Assembly: GCA_025153445.1 (NCBI GenBank)
Contig: JANZNS010000004.1
Coordinates: 248,001 to 312,000 of the forward strand
DNA from: Marinobacter sp. BGYM27
GTDB lineage: Bacteria > Pseudomonadota > Gammaproteobacteria > Pseudomonadales > Oleiphilaceae
Length of the DNA stretch: 64,000 nucleotides
Reading direction: 5' to 3'
This document shows, piece by piece, positions 27,366 to 35,399 of the stretch. The position numbers and the translations under genes are program-made. The notes under the pieces are model-generated. The model was not told the DNA's origin. It worked only from the letters and a program-made list of their open reading frames with translations, and searched no databases. Position 1 is the stretch's first letter. Each line of letters opens with the position of its first letter.

Positions 27366-28073
27366 TTAGGCTCCGATATACGCCTCTCGCACTTTCTCGT
27401 TGCCCAGCATCGCTTCCCGGTCCCCTTCCATGACCAGTCGTCCGTTCTCCATAACGTAGGCGCGGCTGGCAATCTTGAGCGCGGCAAACGCATTCTGTTC
27501 AGCCAGTAGCACCGTGGTGCCCAGGCTGTTGATCTGCTGAATCGTCTGGAACATCTGACGCACGATCAGTGGTGCCAGACCCAGTGAGGGCTCATCCAGC
27601 ATCAGCAGACGGGGGCGACTCATCATCGCCCGGCCAATTGCCACCATTTGCTGCTGACCGCCTGAAAGCGACCCTGCCGGCTGCTCCGCTTTCTCTTCGA
27701 GGATCGGAAACATCTCGAGGATTTCCTTGTAGCGGCGACGGTTGCCCTGCTTGTCGCGACGATGCACATAGGCCCCCAGCATCAGGTTCTGCTGAACGCT
27801 CATCTGGGGAAACAGCTTGCGGCCCTCGGCACACTGAACAATGCCAGCATCAACGATGGCACTGGGCCGAAGCCCATTCAGCCGCTTGCCCTCAAACTCG
27901 ATGTCACCGGCAGTTGGTTTGTTAAGCCCGCTAAGGGTATTGAACAGGGATGATTTACCGGCGCCATTGGCACCGAGAAGCACGACAAGCTCGCCACTGT
28001 TAACGGTCATCGAAATCTCGTTCAGCGCCTTGAAGCTGCCGTAACACACATCAACGTTTTTAAGCTGCAGCAT
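27366..28073 (-). CDS. livF: Branched-chain-type ABC transporter ATP-binding protein (LivF-like)
   Basis: The 235-aa ATPase has Walker A GANGAGKSSLFN, signature LSGGQQQMVAIGRAMM, and Walker B LLMLDEPSLGLAP. Its size and lack of a C-terminal extension identify the LivF type. MLQLKNVDVCYGSF at 28073 is preferred over the longer frame. This start lies inside the end of the LivG gene (14-bp overlap), implying coupling. Confidence 0.9.
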   Translation of the reverse strand: MLQLKNVDVCYGSFKALNEISMTVNSGELVVLLGANGAGKSSLFNTLSGLNKPTAGDIEFEGKRLNGLRPSAIVDAGIVQCAEGRKLFPQMSVQQNLMLGAYVHRRDKQGNRRRYKEILEMFPILEEKAEQPAGSLSGGQQQMVAIGRAMMSRPRLLMLDEPSLGLAPLIVRQMFQTIQQINSLGTTVLLAEQNAFAALKIASRAYVMENGRLVMEGDREAMLGNEKVREAYIGA

Positions 28074-28827
28074 CTTCGTCACTCCCCAGGTAGGCTTCGA
28101 TGACAACCGGATTTTCACGGATCTCCTGTGGTGTGCCTTCCGCTATCTTTTCACCATGATCGAGCACCATGATCTTGTCAGCCATGCCCATGATCATGTC
28201 CATCTTGTGTTCGATCAGGCAGACCGTCAGGCCGTTGGCGACCATCTTGTGCATCAGGTCCGCCAGACCCACGGTTTCTTCGGGGTTAACCCCGGCTGCA
28301 GGCTCATCCAGCAGCAACAGCTTGGGCTGTGTAGCCAGCGCCAGTGCAAAGGCGACCCGCTTGCGCTCTTCCTGGGTGATATCCGCTATCAAACGGTTTT
28401 CCACGTGAGACAGACCGACGAAATCCAGTGCTTCGCGGGCCTTGACCCGGCACTCCTTTTCTTCCGCCTGCAGTCGCTTTGAATTGATCAGCACATCCCA
28501 CAATCCGGATTGGGTACGCAGCCGGTGGCCGACAATCAGGTTGTCCAGCACCGTTGCCGTCTCAAACAGATTGGTGGTCTGGAAAGTGCGACCAATGCCA
28601 CGCTGGGCAATGTAGTCACAACGCAGCGGCGTAATATCTTCGCCATCCAGAATGATGCGACCGGATGTCGGTTTGTGCATGCCGGCGATCAGGTTGAAGA
28701 AGGTACTTTTACCGGCGCCGTTGGGCCCGATAATCGCGTTGATCTTGTTGGCCTCAAAGTGCACGGACACATCATTGACCGCAGCGAGACCGCCAAACAT
28801 TTTGGTCAGATTTTCGACTTTAAGCAT
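28060..28827 (-). CDS. livG: Branched-chain-type ABC transporter ATP-binding protein (LivG-like)
   Basis: The 255-aa ATPase has Walker A GPNGAGKSTFFNLIAG and the LivG hallmark RGIGRTFQTTNLF. The signature region is unusual: ITQEERKRVAFALALATQPKLLLLDEPAAGVNPEE, where the usual LSYGQQRR is replaced by ITQEERKR. Walker B follows normally. The start overlaps the livM end by 8 bp. The altered signature is worth checking but is seen in some transporters of this class. Confidence 0.88.
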   Translation of the reverse strand: MLKVENLTKMFGGLAAVNDVSVHFEANKINAIIGPNGAGKSTFFNLIAGMHKPTSGRIILDGEDITPLRCDYIAQRGIGRTFQTTNLFETATVLDNLIVGHRLRTQSGLWDVLINSKRLQAEEKECRVKAREALDFVGLSHVENRLIADITQEERKRVAFALALATQPKLLLLDEPAAGVNPEETVGLADLMHKMVANGLTVCLIEHKMDMIMGMADKIMVLDHGEKIAEGTPQEIRENPVVIEAYLGSDEDAAA

Positions 28828-29863
28828 TGTTCTCGGCCTCCTTTCCGGTCGCGCTGTTCGATGTCTCTACTCGGCTTGCCTTCGGCGCTTTCGCCACCCC
28901 CATGGATTCTGCCTTGCGGCGCATCCAGAGCAGCAATGAGCCCACCAGACCATTCGGGAAGAAGATAACGAGCAGCACCAGCAAGGGCCCGAACAGGATC
29001 ATCTTGTAGGTTTCGAGAAACTGCAGGGACTGGGTCAGCCAGACAATACTCAGGGTGCCCACCAGCGGCCCGAACAGGGTGCCGATACCGCCCACCAACA
29101 GGTAGGTGATGAGGTTGAAGGTGTGCAGGATGTTGGCATCTTCAGGGCCGATGAAGCGCACCATGCCCGCATAAAGCGCGCCCGCCAGCCCGGCGTAGGT
29201 GGTCGACAGTACAAATGCGAGCACCTTGTTGCGCATCAGGTTGATGCCCAGGGATTGAGCCAGCTCGTCACCGTTGCGGATGGCAATGAAGGTGCGCCCC
29301 AGAAGCGATTTGGACAACCGGCTGATGAACCAGATCGAGAAAATCAGGAACGCCAGCACCAGATAATAGAAAGGCACCGAGTCAGTAAAATCGACGACCC
29401 CGAAACCATAAGGTGCTGCGATATCGCGAACACCGATAGCGCCATGGGTCAGCTCTTCCCACTTGTCCAGCAGCATATAGATGATGAACCCCACGCAGAG
29501 CGTGAAGATCGCAAAATAGTGCTCCTTCAGGCGCAGGGAAATGACACCGGTTATAAAGCCGAGCACAGCCGTCATCAGCAGTGCGGCGACAAAAGCCGGC
29601 CAGAAACTCCAGCCATAATCGGATGTCAGCAAGCCCAGCGTATAGGCACCGATAGCGAAAAACCCGCCGTGGGCAAGGTTCAACTGGCCACAGTAGCCAG
29701 TGATGATGTTGAGACCGTAGACCGCTATCGCCCAAACGAACGCCAGCGACATGACGTACACCTGGTACTCATTGGCAGCAAACAGCGGAAACAACAGCGC
29801 CAGCAGAATAAACACATACTTGGTCGCCGGTCGGGTCAGTAAGGCAGCAAGTTTAAACATCAT
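28820..29863 (-). CDS. livM: Branched-chain-type ABC transporter permease (LivM-like)
   Basis: The 347-aa membrane protein has about ten helices and LivM motifs GYCGQLNLAHGGFFAIGAYT, FIAIRNGDELAQSLGINLMRNKVLAFVLST (EAA-like loop) and GGIGTLFGPLVGT. A 40-residue polar C-terminal tail (MRRKAESMGVAKAPKASRVETSNSATGKEAE) extends into the cytoplasm. The stop of livH lies 2 bp before it. Two adjacent ATGs (29863, 29860) follow GGAGCG. Confidence 0.9.
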   Translation of the reverse strand: MMFKLAALLTRPATKYVFILLALLFPLFAANEYQVYVMSLAFVWAIAVYGLNIITGYCGQLNLAHGGFFAIGAYTLGLLTSDYGWSFWPAFVAALLMTAVLGFITGVISLRLKEHYFAIFTLCVGFIIYMLLDKWEELTHGAIGVRDIAAPYGFGVVDFTDSVPFYYLVLAFLIFSIWFISRLSKSLLGRTFIAIRNGDELAQSLGINLMRNKVLAFVLSTTYAGLAGALYAGMVRFIGPEDANILHTFNLITYLLVGGIGTLFGPLVGTLSIVWLTQSLQFLETYKMILFGPLLVLLVIFFPNGLVGSLLLWMRRKAESMGVAKAPKASRVETSNSATGKEAENNA

Positions 29864-29865
29864 GA

Positions 29866-30729
29866 TCAGTGCGCTCCCTTGGTAAACAGGCCCTGCGGGC
29901 GAATGGACAGAATCACGACCAACAGACCAAAGGCGATGATGTCCTTGTAGCTGGTCGAGATGTAGAAACCACCAAAGGCTTCGGCAAAACCGATGATCAT
30001 GCCACCCACGATCGCGCCGGGAATACTGCCCATGCCGCCGAGGATGATGATGACAAACGCTTTCATGATGACCACATGCCCCATCGCCGGATAAACCAGG
30101 TTGATGGGCGCGTACAGTGTGGCGGCGAATGCCGCGAGGATGCCCGAGATGGCGAAGGTCATCATGGCCACACGGTTGGCGTCGATACCCACCAGGAAGG
30201 CCCCGTCACGGTTCTGCGCCATCGCAATGATGGTGGCACCGGTCATGGTTTTGCGCAGGAACAGTTGCAGCGCCGCAACCAGAACAAACGCACCGACAAT
30301 AATCAGCAGGCGTTGCTCAGGAATTATCAGCCCGTCAAAGTTCAGGATGCCGGTGTAAGGGGATGAAATGCGGCGGAAGTCCGCCCCCCATATCATCTGC
30401 ACCAGCGCTTCGAGAAACAGCAGAATACCGATGGCCGCGATCTTGTCGTGGATCGGAGGTGAATTGCGCAAGGGGTGGAACACCAGGCGTTCGCTCAGGA
30501 CCGCCACGATGGCCACGATAATGGCGGAACCCGCCATGGCAACCCAGTAGTGGGCGCCAATATCGACCATCAGGAAATACGTCATGAATGCACCCACCAT
30601 GTACAGGGCACCATGCGCAAAGTTGGGAATATGAAGTATGCCGTATACGAGCGTCAGGCCGAGCGCTACGAGACCGTAGATGCTCCCCAACGTCATACCG
30701 TTGATTATTTGTTGAAAGAAAAGGTTCAA
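29866..30729 (-). CDS. livH: Branched-chain-type ABC transporter permease (LivH-like)
   Basis: A protein of about 287 residues with eight helices and LivH motifs: LNLFFQQIINGMTLGSIYGLVALGLTLVYGILHIPNFAHGALYMVGAF and the EAA-like ATIIAMAQNRDGAFLVGIDANRVAMMTF, then GGMGSIPGAIVGGMIIG. The frame is open to an ATG at 30789, but family proteins begin at MNLFFQQIING. The TTG at 30727-30729, after GGGGGCC, is the likely start. First gene of the livHMGFK operon, driven from the IclR-box region at 30934-30976. Confidence 0.85.
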   Translation of the reverse strand: MNLFFQQIINGMTLGSIYGLVALGLTLVYGILHIPNFAHGALYMVGAFMTYFLMVDIGAHYWVAMAGSAIIVAIVAVLSERLVFHPLRNSPPIHDKIAAIGILLFLEALVQMIWGADFRRISSPYTGILNFDGLIIPEQRLLIIVGAFVLVAALQLFLRKTMTGATIIAMAQNRDGAFLVGIDANRVAMMTFAISGILAAFAATLYAPINLVYPAMGHVVIMKAFVIIILGGMGSIPGAIVGGMIIGFAEAFGGFYISTSYKDIIAFGLLVVILSIRPQGLFTKGAH

Positions 30730-30876
30730 ACCGGCCCCCGGGCATTGTTTTTGTTGGGTTGCTAAGTCTGTCAGTACTGCATCGCACACATTTCGCGCGC
30801 TGTCGTCACTGCTGTGTCGCGTGATCGACGTACTACCTGAGGCACGGCAAAGGATTGATTGCGCAGCCCGTCAGGC

Positions 30877-30901
30877 GTTGGTGATAGTTGGTGATATCAC
30901 C
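30877..30901. repeat. Tandem GTTGGTGATA repeat ending in a GGTGATATCACC palindrome
   Basis: GTTGGTGATA occurs twice head to tail (30877-30886, 30887-30896), and the second copy runs into the perfect 12-bp palindrome GGTGATATCACC (30890-30901). It lies about 150 bp upstream of the livH start and downstream of the IclR box. It is a candidate binding site for a second regulator. Confidence 0.45.
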
Positions 30902-30933
30902 TTTCATCTGAGACTACACTGTCACTTGATTAT

Positions 30934-30976
30934 GTCAATATACAAAATGAATTTCCGCCTAGCGGAATATATTGAC
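30934..30976. promoter_or_regulatory. Perfect IclR-type box in the livH promoter
   Basis: TTCCGCCTAGCGGAA (30953-30967) is a perfect 6-3-6 inverted repeat. It is framed by an outer inverted repeat, GTCAATATA (30934-30942) and TATATTGAC (30968-30976). TCAATATACAAAA at 30935-30947 repeats the element at 17039. On the minus strand TTGACA (30938-30933) could be the livH -35, which puts the box just upstream of it in an activator position. Confidence 0.6.
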
Positions 30977-30995
30977 TTCTTATGGAGGGATATTG

Positions 30996-31029
30996 AAACC
31001 GAAGCCGGTTTATTGACCGACTTCGGTTT
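30996..31029 (-). terminator. Hairpin ending the ligase operon
   Basis: Arms AAACCGAAG (30996-31004) and CTTCGGTTT (31021-31029), with extra CCGG pairing inside, lie 17 nt past the stop of the acyl-CoA ligase gene. The U-run is short, so read-through into livH is possible. Confidence 0.55.
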
Positions 31030-31045
31030 TACTGGAGCGAAGGGC

Positions 31046-32710
31046 TCAGGCCTCGGCAGCCCACTCCTGCTCCTGCAGGGCGCGCCACATGACCTTGCCG
31101 GTGGGGGACTTCGGCAATTCTGCTACAAATTCAACGATTTCCGGCACCTTGTAGGCCGACATTTCGTTCTTGCACCAGGCAATGATATCGGCTTCAGACA
31201 CGGTTCCCTCTGCATCCGGCCCCAACACAACACAGGCTTTTACCGTCTCGCCCCGCTTTTCGTGAGGCGCCGAGATAATGCAGCACTCGTGAATGGCAGG
31301 ATGTCGGTACATCAGGCTTTCAACCTCTGACGGCCAAACCTTGAAGCCCGATGCGTTGATCATCCGTTTGAGCCGATCAACCATGAAGAAGTAACCCTCT
31401 TCATCGTAGTACGCCAGATCACCGGTGCGGAAAAAACGTTTGCCGTCCAGCTCGATAAAAGCCGCTTCGGTCTCCATCGGCCTGTTCCAGTACCCCTGAG
31501 TGACTTGAGGGCCGTTGCTGACGATTTCGCCGACCTCACCCGGCCCCAGCTCTTTAAGCGTCTCCACATCGACAATACGCGAATCCACGTCAAACACCGG
31601 AATACCCAGGCACTGGGCCTTGGGGGCTTCAGTAGGATTGATATGAGTGGCCGCCATGGTTTCGGACAGGCCGTAACCTTCGATGTAATCCAGGCCTGTC
31701 AGCTTTTTCAGTTTAGCGGCAATGGCTTCGGGCATCGCAGCACCGCCGCCACCGATGGTGTTCAACGAGCTGATGTCGAACTTGTCCAGATCGGGATTGG
31801 ACAAGAAGTCGACCGCCATGGTGACGATATTGGTCCAGCCGGTCACCTTGTAACGCTCGATCAGCTTCGACGCGGTCGTCCGATCCCAACGGGTCATGAT
31901 CACGGATGTTGAGCCGCTGTAAATCGGACTGTTCATTGAGCCGGTCATGCCGGTCACATGGAAAAATGGCAGCGTTGACAGCTGCACTGTATCAGCCGTG
32001 CTGAGGTTCCAGAATGCCCGGTGTACGGCGGTCGCCATGACAGAACGATGGGTATGAATGCAGCCCTTGGGTGCCCCGGTCGTACCCGAACTGTAAGGAA
32101 TGACAGCCAGATCGTCAGGTCCGGCTGTATGCTCGCCGGGAACACGACCTGCCTTGATCACCTCATCCCAGCTGTCGAGCCCCGGCGTCGAAAGCGGCGC
32201 AGCGGGTGCTGACACTTCGGCGGGCAGCGACAGATCAGTCTCGCCACGCACATACGAGCTGTAGGCGGCGACCACGATATGCTCGAGATGGGTCGTTTCA
32301 AGCAAGGGCGCGATAAAGCCGGTCAGTTCCTGTCCGGCCAGACAGACCCGCGAATCCGTATCACTGATGTAATGCTCAAGCTCCGCTGAGCGGTTCATCG
32401 GATTAACGGGAATAACCGCGGCATTGGCACGCAAAATAGCGTAGTAACCGATGACGTACTGGGGGGAGTTCTGCATATAAAGCAGAACGCGATCGCCCTT
32501 CTTCACGCCTTTTTCGTGCAGGTAGCCGGCCAGCGCTTCAACTTCAGCGAACAGTTCGCGGTAGGTAATACGGGTGTCGTAATAGATGATGGCGGTATGG
32601 TCTGGATAACGCTCAGCCGAAATCGCCAGATTGGTATAGACGCTGGTCTTCGGCAAGGTCATGGTCTTGGGCAATGACTGCGGCCATATCCCATGGTGTC
32701 GTGTAAACAT
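31046..32710 (-). CDS. AMP-forming acyl-CoA synthetase (medium/long-chain fatty-acid ligase type)
   Basis: The 554-aa ANL enzyme has the P-loop SSGTTGAPKGCIHTH, YIEGYGLSETM, RTGDLAYYDEEGYFFMVDRLKRMINASGFKVWPSEVE and the adenylation lysine in KSPTGKVMWRALQE. It activates a carboxylic acid with ATP and CoA. It is the last gene of the minus-strand operon 37961-31046 and lies 47 bp after surE. By position it would correspond to LvaE in levulinate-type pathways or PimA in pimelate pathways. The start ATG at 32710 has weak GGGGAA upstream; an internal ATG at 32662 is possible. Confidence 0.88.
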   Translation of the reverse strand: MFTRHHGIWPQSLPKTMTLPKTSVYTNLAISAERYPDHTAIIYYDTRITYRELFAEVEALAGYLHEKGVKKGDRVLLYMQNSPQYVIGYYAILRANAAVIPVNPMNRSAELEHYISDTDSRVCLAGQELTGFIAPLLETTHLEHIVVAAYSSYVRGETDLSLPAEVSAPAAPLSTPGLDSWDEVIKAGRVPGEHTAGPDDLAVIPYSSGTTGAPKGCIHTHRSVMATAVHRAFWNLSTADTVQLSTLPFFHVTGMTGSMNSPIYSGSTSVIMTRWDRTTASKLIERYKVTGWTNIVTMAVDFLSNPDLDKFDISSLNTIGGGGAAMPEAIAAKLKKLTGLDYIEGYGLSETMAATHINPTEAPKAQCLGIPVFDVDSRIVDVETLKELGPGEVGEIVSNGPQVTQGYWNRPMETEAAFIELDGKRFFRTGDLAYYDEEGYFFMVDRLKRMINASGFKVWPSEVESLMYRHPAIHECCIISAPHEKRGETVKACVVLGPDAEGTVSEADIIAWCKNEMSAYKVPEIVEFVAELPKSPTGKVMWRALQEQEWAAEA

Positions 32711-32757
32711 CGCTTATTCCCCACATTTTGATCCGGCCCTGAGGACCGGAAAAATCA

Positions 32758-33540
32758 TCAGACAACTGATTTGATCGAATGAACCGCCTGCCCACCGGGC
32801 AAGGGTGCTTCGCTGCGCAAAGGCGTAACGGCTATCGCTTTGTCGCGCAAAATCGTGACATCCATCTCGGGATCGGTGATGTGCTGCGAGCTTCGCTCGA
32901 AGCTCAGCCACCAGTACGGCAGGCTCCGGCCATCCTGACCGGCCACCAGTTTGGTGCGTTGAATCGACCCTGTGGACTGACGCGCCCAGCGCATTTCGGA
33001 GACGTCATCAGCACCACAAGCCGGAAAATTCACGTTCCAGCAACAGTGCCCGCCGTTATCGGCAGAGGTATACAGTTCCCGGACAACAGCAGCCCCGTGC
33101 TGCTCTACCGGCGACCAGTCGATACCATCACGATTCAGGAAGGCCTGGCTGAACGCGATCGCCGGAATGCCCAGCTGCTCAGCCGCCAGCACCGCACCAA
33201 CCGTGCCCGAGTACTGCACCGAATCGCTGATATTGGCGCCGCAGTTCACCCCCGACAGCACCAGATCCGGCGGTGTCTCGCCAAACCAGTGCTCGACCGC
33301 AAACAACACGCAATCTGCCGGCGTGCCGGACAGGGCATAACGGTTGGATCCCTTTTCAAACACCCGAAGCGGGGTATGAATGGAAATGCTCTGGCCTGCG
33401 CCGCTGCGATCGTGCTCCGGCGCCACCACCCAGACCTCTTCGGCAAGCTGGTGGGCGATGGCCTCCAACACACGCAGCCCCGGCGCATCAATGCCATCGT
33501 CGTTGGTAATCAGAATTCGCTTTACGATGGGATCACTCAT
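32758..33540 (-). CDS. surE: SurE-family 5'/3'-nucleotidase (metal-dependent phosphatase)
   Basis: The 260-aa protein has the SurE active-site signature RILITNDDGIDAPGLRVL (metal-binding NDDG), PEHDRSGAGQSISIHTPLRV, LSGTPADCVLFAVEHW and SGVNCGANISDSVQYSGTVGAVLAAEQLGIPAIAFS. SurE hydrolyses nucleoside monophosphates and short polyphosphate. It is normally housed beside pcm, nlpD and rpoS; here it sits inside a CoA-ester catabolic operon. Its start overlaps the stop of the kinase-like gene by ATGA (33537-33540), so the two are translated in a coupled manner. A role on a phosphorylated pathway intermediate is a hypothesis. Confidence 0.85.
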   Translation of the reverse strand: MSDPIVKRILITNDDGIDAPGLRVLEAIAHQLAEEVWVVAPEHDRSGAGQSISIHTPLRVFEKGSNRYALSGTPADCVLFAVEHWFGETPPDLVLSGVNCGANISDSVQYSGTVGAVLAAEQLGIPAIAFSQAFLNRDGIDWSPVEQHGAAVVRELYTSADNGGHCCWNVNFPACGADDVSEMRWARQSTGSIQRTKLVAGQDGRSLPYWWLSFERSSQHITDPEMDVTILRDKAIAVTPLRSEAPLPGGQAVHSIKSVV

Positions 33541-34610
33541 GATGACAAGCTCCTTTTACCCTGTTGGGCAATGTGCCAGCCGGCGTCCGCCAGCAACCGG
33601 GCACGTTTGCCAACGTCCAGCGCATCGGCGTTGCTGGCGTTGCCCTGCAGAGCACGGGCATATACGCCCTGCACGATTGCGGCCAGACGGAACAACGAAA
33701 ACGACAGGTACACGTGCCAGTCGTCAATCCCGGAGCGGCCGGTCTGGCGACAGTAGCGTTCCACCGTTTCCTGTTCATTGAGAATGCCCAGCGCTTCGAG
33801 ATCTTCACCGACCAGGCCACGGGAACCTTCCAGCTCGGCGGGAAGCTGATAAGGCAGGCAGTAGTAGGCAAGATCCGCCAGCGGATGCCCCAGCGTCGAG
33901 AGTTCCCAGTCGAGAACCGCGACAACCTCCGGGCCGTCCTCAGCCAGCATCAGGTTACCCAGGCGATAATCACCATGGGCAATCGCACACTCATCTTTCC
34001 GGGGCAGATGGTCGGGCAGCCAGGCCATCAGCTTGTCCATCGACGGCATATCGTCCGTCTTGGAAGCGAGATACTGTTTGCTCCAGCGGGACACCTGACG
34101 GGCAACATAACCGTCCGGACGACCGTAATCACCGAGACCCACAGCATTCACGTCCACTGAATGCAGCGCGGCCAGCGTATCGATCGCGGCTTCATGAACC
34201 GGTTGACGCTCGGCGCGATCCAGCGCTCGCAGTGCCGGATGGCTGACCACCCGACCCGGCATATAGTCCATCACATAAAAAGGTGTCCCGATGACGCCCG
34301 CGTCTTCGCACAGCACCTGGGTTTGGGGAACGGGCACATCGGTATTCATCGACAGCGCGCGAATCACCTTGTATTCGCGCTCGATCATGTGAGCCGAAGG
34401 CAGCACCTTTCCCGGCGGCTTCTTACGCAACACATACCGGCCACTGTCAGTATCCAGCAGATAGGTGGGGTTGGATTGACCACCCTGAAACTGTTTTACA
34501 TCCAGGCGATTGCCGAAATCCGGCATCGCCTTCTGCAACCAGCTCAACAGCGCGGCCTGGTCAATCCGGTGGGCGTCAAGGACGTCCACCAGTTGGGGTT
34601 CCATGCTCAT
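33537..34610 (-). CDS. APH-family kinase-like protein (ACAD10/11 N-domain / LvaA type)
   Basis: The 357-aa aminoglycoside-phosphotransferase-fold protein has FQGGQSNPTYLL (nucleotide loop), the Brenner motif ECAIAHGDYRLGNLM (catalytic Asp and Asn) and the metal DFG-equivalent VLDWELSTLGHPLADLAYYC. This subgroup is the stand-alone equivalent of the N-terminal kinase domain of human ACAD10/11 and of LvaA, which phosphorylates 4-hydroxyacyl-CoA. The start at 34610 has AGGTGG upstream and leaves 7 bp after the SDR stop. The ACAD partner is two genes upstream. It is not an antibiotic-resistance gene. Confidence 0.85.
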   Translation of the reverse strand: MSMEPQLVDVLDAHRIDQAALLSWLQKAMPDFGNRLDVKQFQGGQSNPTYLLDTDSGRYVLRKKPPGKVLPSAHMIEREYKVIRALSMNTDVPVPQTQVLCEDAGVIGTPFYVMDYMPGRVVSHPALRALDRAERQPVHEAAIDTLAALHSVDVNAVGLGDYGRPDGYVARQVSRWSKQYLASKTDDMPSMDKLMAWLPDHLPRKDECAIAHGDYRLGNLMLAEDGPEVVAVLDWELSTLGHPLADLAYYCLPYQLPAELEGSRGLVGEDLEALGILNEQETVERYCRQTGRSGIDDWHVYLSFSLFRLAAIVQGVYARALQGNASNADALDVGKRARLLADAGWHIAQQGKRSLSS

Positions 34611-34617
34611 TACCACC

Positions 34618-35385
34618 TCAGCCCGCAGTTTCGCCGCCATCCGCTACAATCACCTGACCGGTGATATAGGCGCTGGCCCTGGTGGAAAGAAACACCGCCA
34701 GCCCGGCGATATCAACGGGCTCGCCAATACGGCGCAGCGGTGTTTTCTCTTCCGCCCGCTTGGCACGAACCGGATCGTCCGTCAGCGCCTTGGCGAAATC
34801 AGTCCGCACCAGACCCGGCGCAATCGCATTGACCCGAATGCCCCGTGGGCCCCACTCAACCGCAAGGTTGCGCGCCAGTGCCGCTTCCGCCGCCTTGGAT
34901 ACCCCGTAAGTGCCGATCGTGGTATTGCCGCGGATACCGGCGATGCTCGACAGCAACACAACTGCACCATCGCCGCGTTCCGCCATTTGCGGCAACACCA
35001 TATTGGTCAGCCAGAAGGTGCCCTTGACGTTGGTGTCCATGATCTTGTCCCAGGCCTCATCCGTCATTTCACTTGTCGGACCGTAAACCGGGTTGGTCGC
35101 CGCGTTGCACACCAGCACGTCGATCTGGCCCCAGGCTTCGATTGTCTTGTCGACAAGATTCCGCAGGTCATCCTTGCGGCCCACGTGGCAGGGAATCGCC
35201 AGCGCCTCAAAACCTTGCTCGCGCAACTCACCCGCGACCTTCTCGCAAACATCGGCCTTGCGGCTTGAGATCACGACTTTCGCGCCACTGCGGGCCATTT
35301 CCTCGGCAATGGAGCGGCCGATTCCCTTCGTAGACCCGGTGATCAGGGCGACCTTGCCGGTCATATCGAACAATGGATTGGTCAT
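34618..35385 (-). CDS. Short-chain dehydrogenase/reductase (SDR)
   Basis: The 255-aa classical SDR has TGSTKGIGRSIAEEMA (NAD(P)-binding), NAAT (NAAG variant), the serine in LLSSIAGIRG, YxxxK in YGVSKAAEA, and the C-terminal TGQVIVADGGETAG. It interconverts a hydroxyl and a keto group, possibly on an acyl-CoA. It lies between the kinase-like and ACAD10/11-like genes (7 and 14 bp gaps), the same company it keeps in 4-hydroxyacid gene clusters. The direction and position of the oxidised carbon are unknown. Confidence 0.88.
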   Translation of the reverse strand: MTNPLFDMTGKVALITGSTKGIGRSIAEEMARSGAKVVISSRKADVCEKVAGELREQGFEALAIPCHVGRKDDLRNLVDKTIEAWGQIDVLVCNAATNPVYGPTSEMTDEAWDKIMDTNVKGTFWLTNMVLPQMAERGDGAVVLLSSIAGIRGNTTIGTYGVSKAAEAALARNLAVEWGPRGIRVNAIAPGLVRTDFAKALTDDPVRAKRAEEKTPLRRIGEPVDIAGLAVFLSTRASAYITGQVIVADGGETAG

Positions 35386-35399
35386 GGTTCGGCTCCTGA

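Noticed and set aside
33537-34610. The APH-fold protein as an aminoglycoside resistance gene
   Set aside because: Context with ACAD10/11-like and SDR genes and subgroup motifs point to acyl-CoA metabolism instead.
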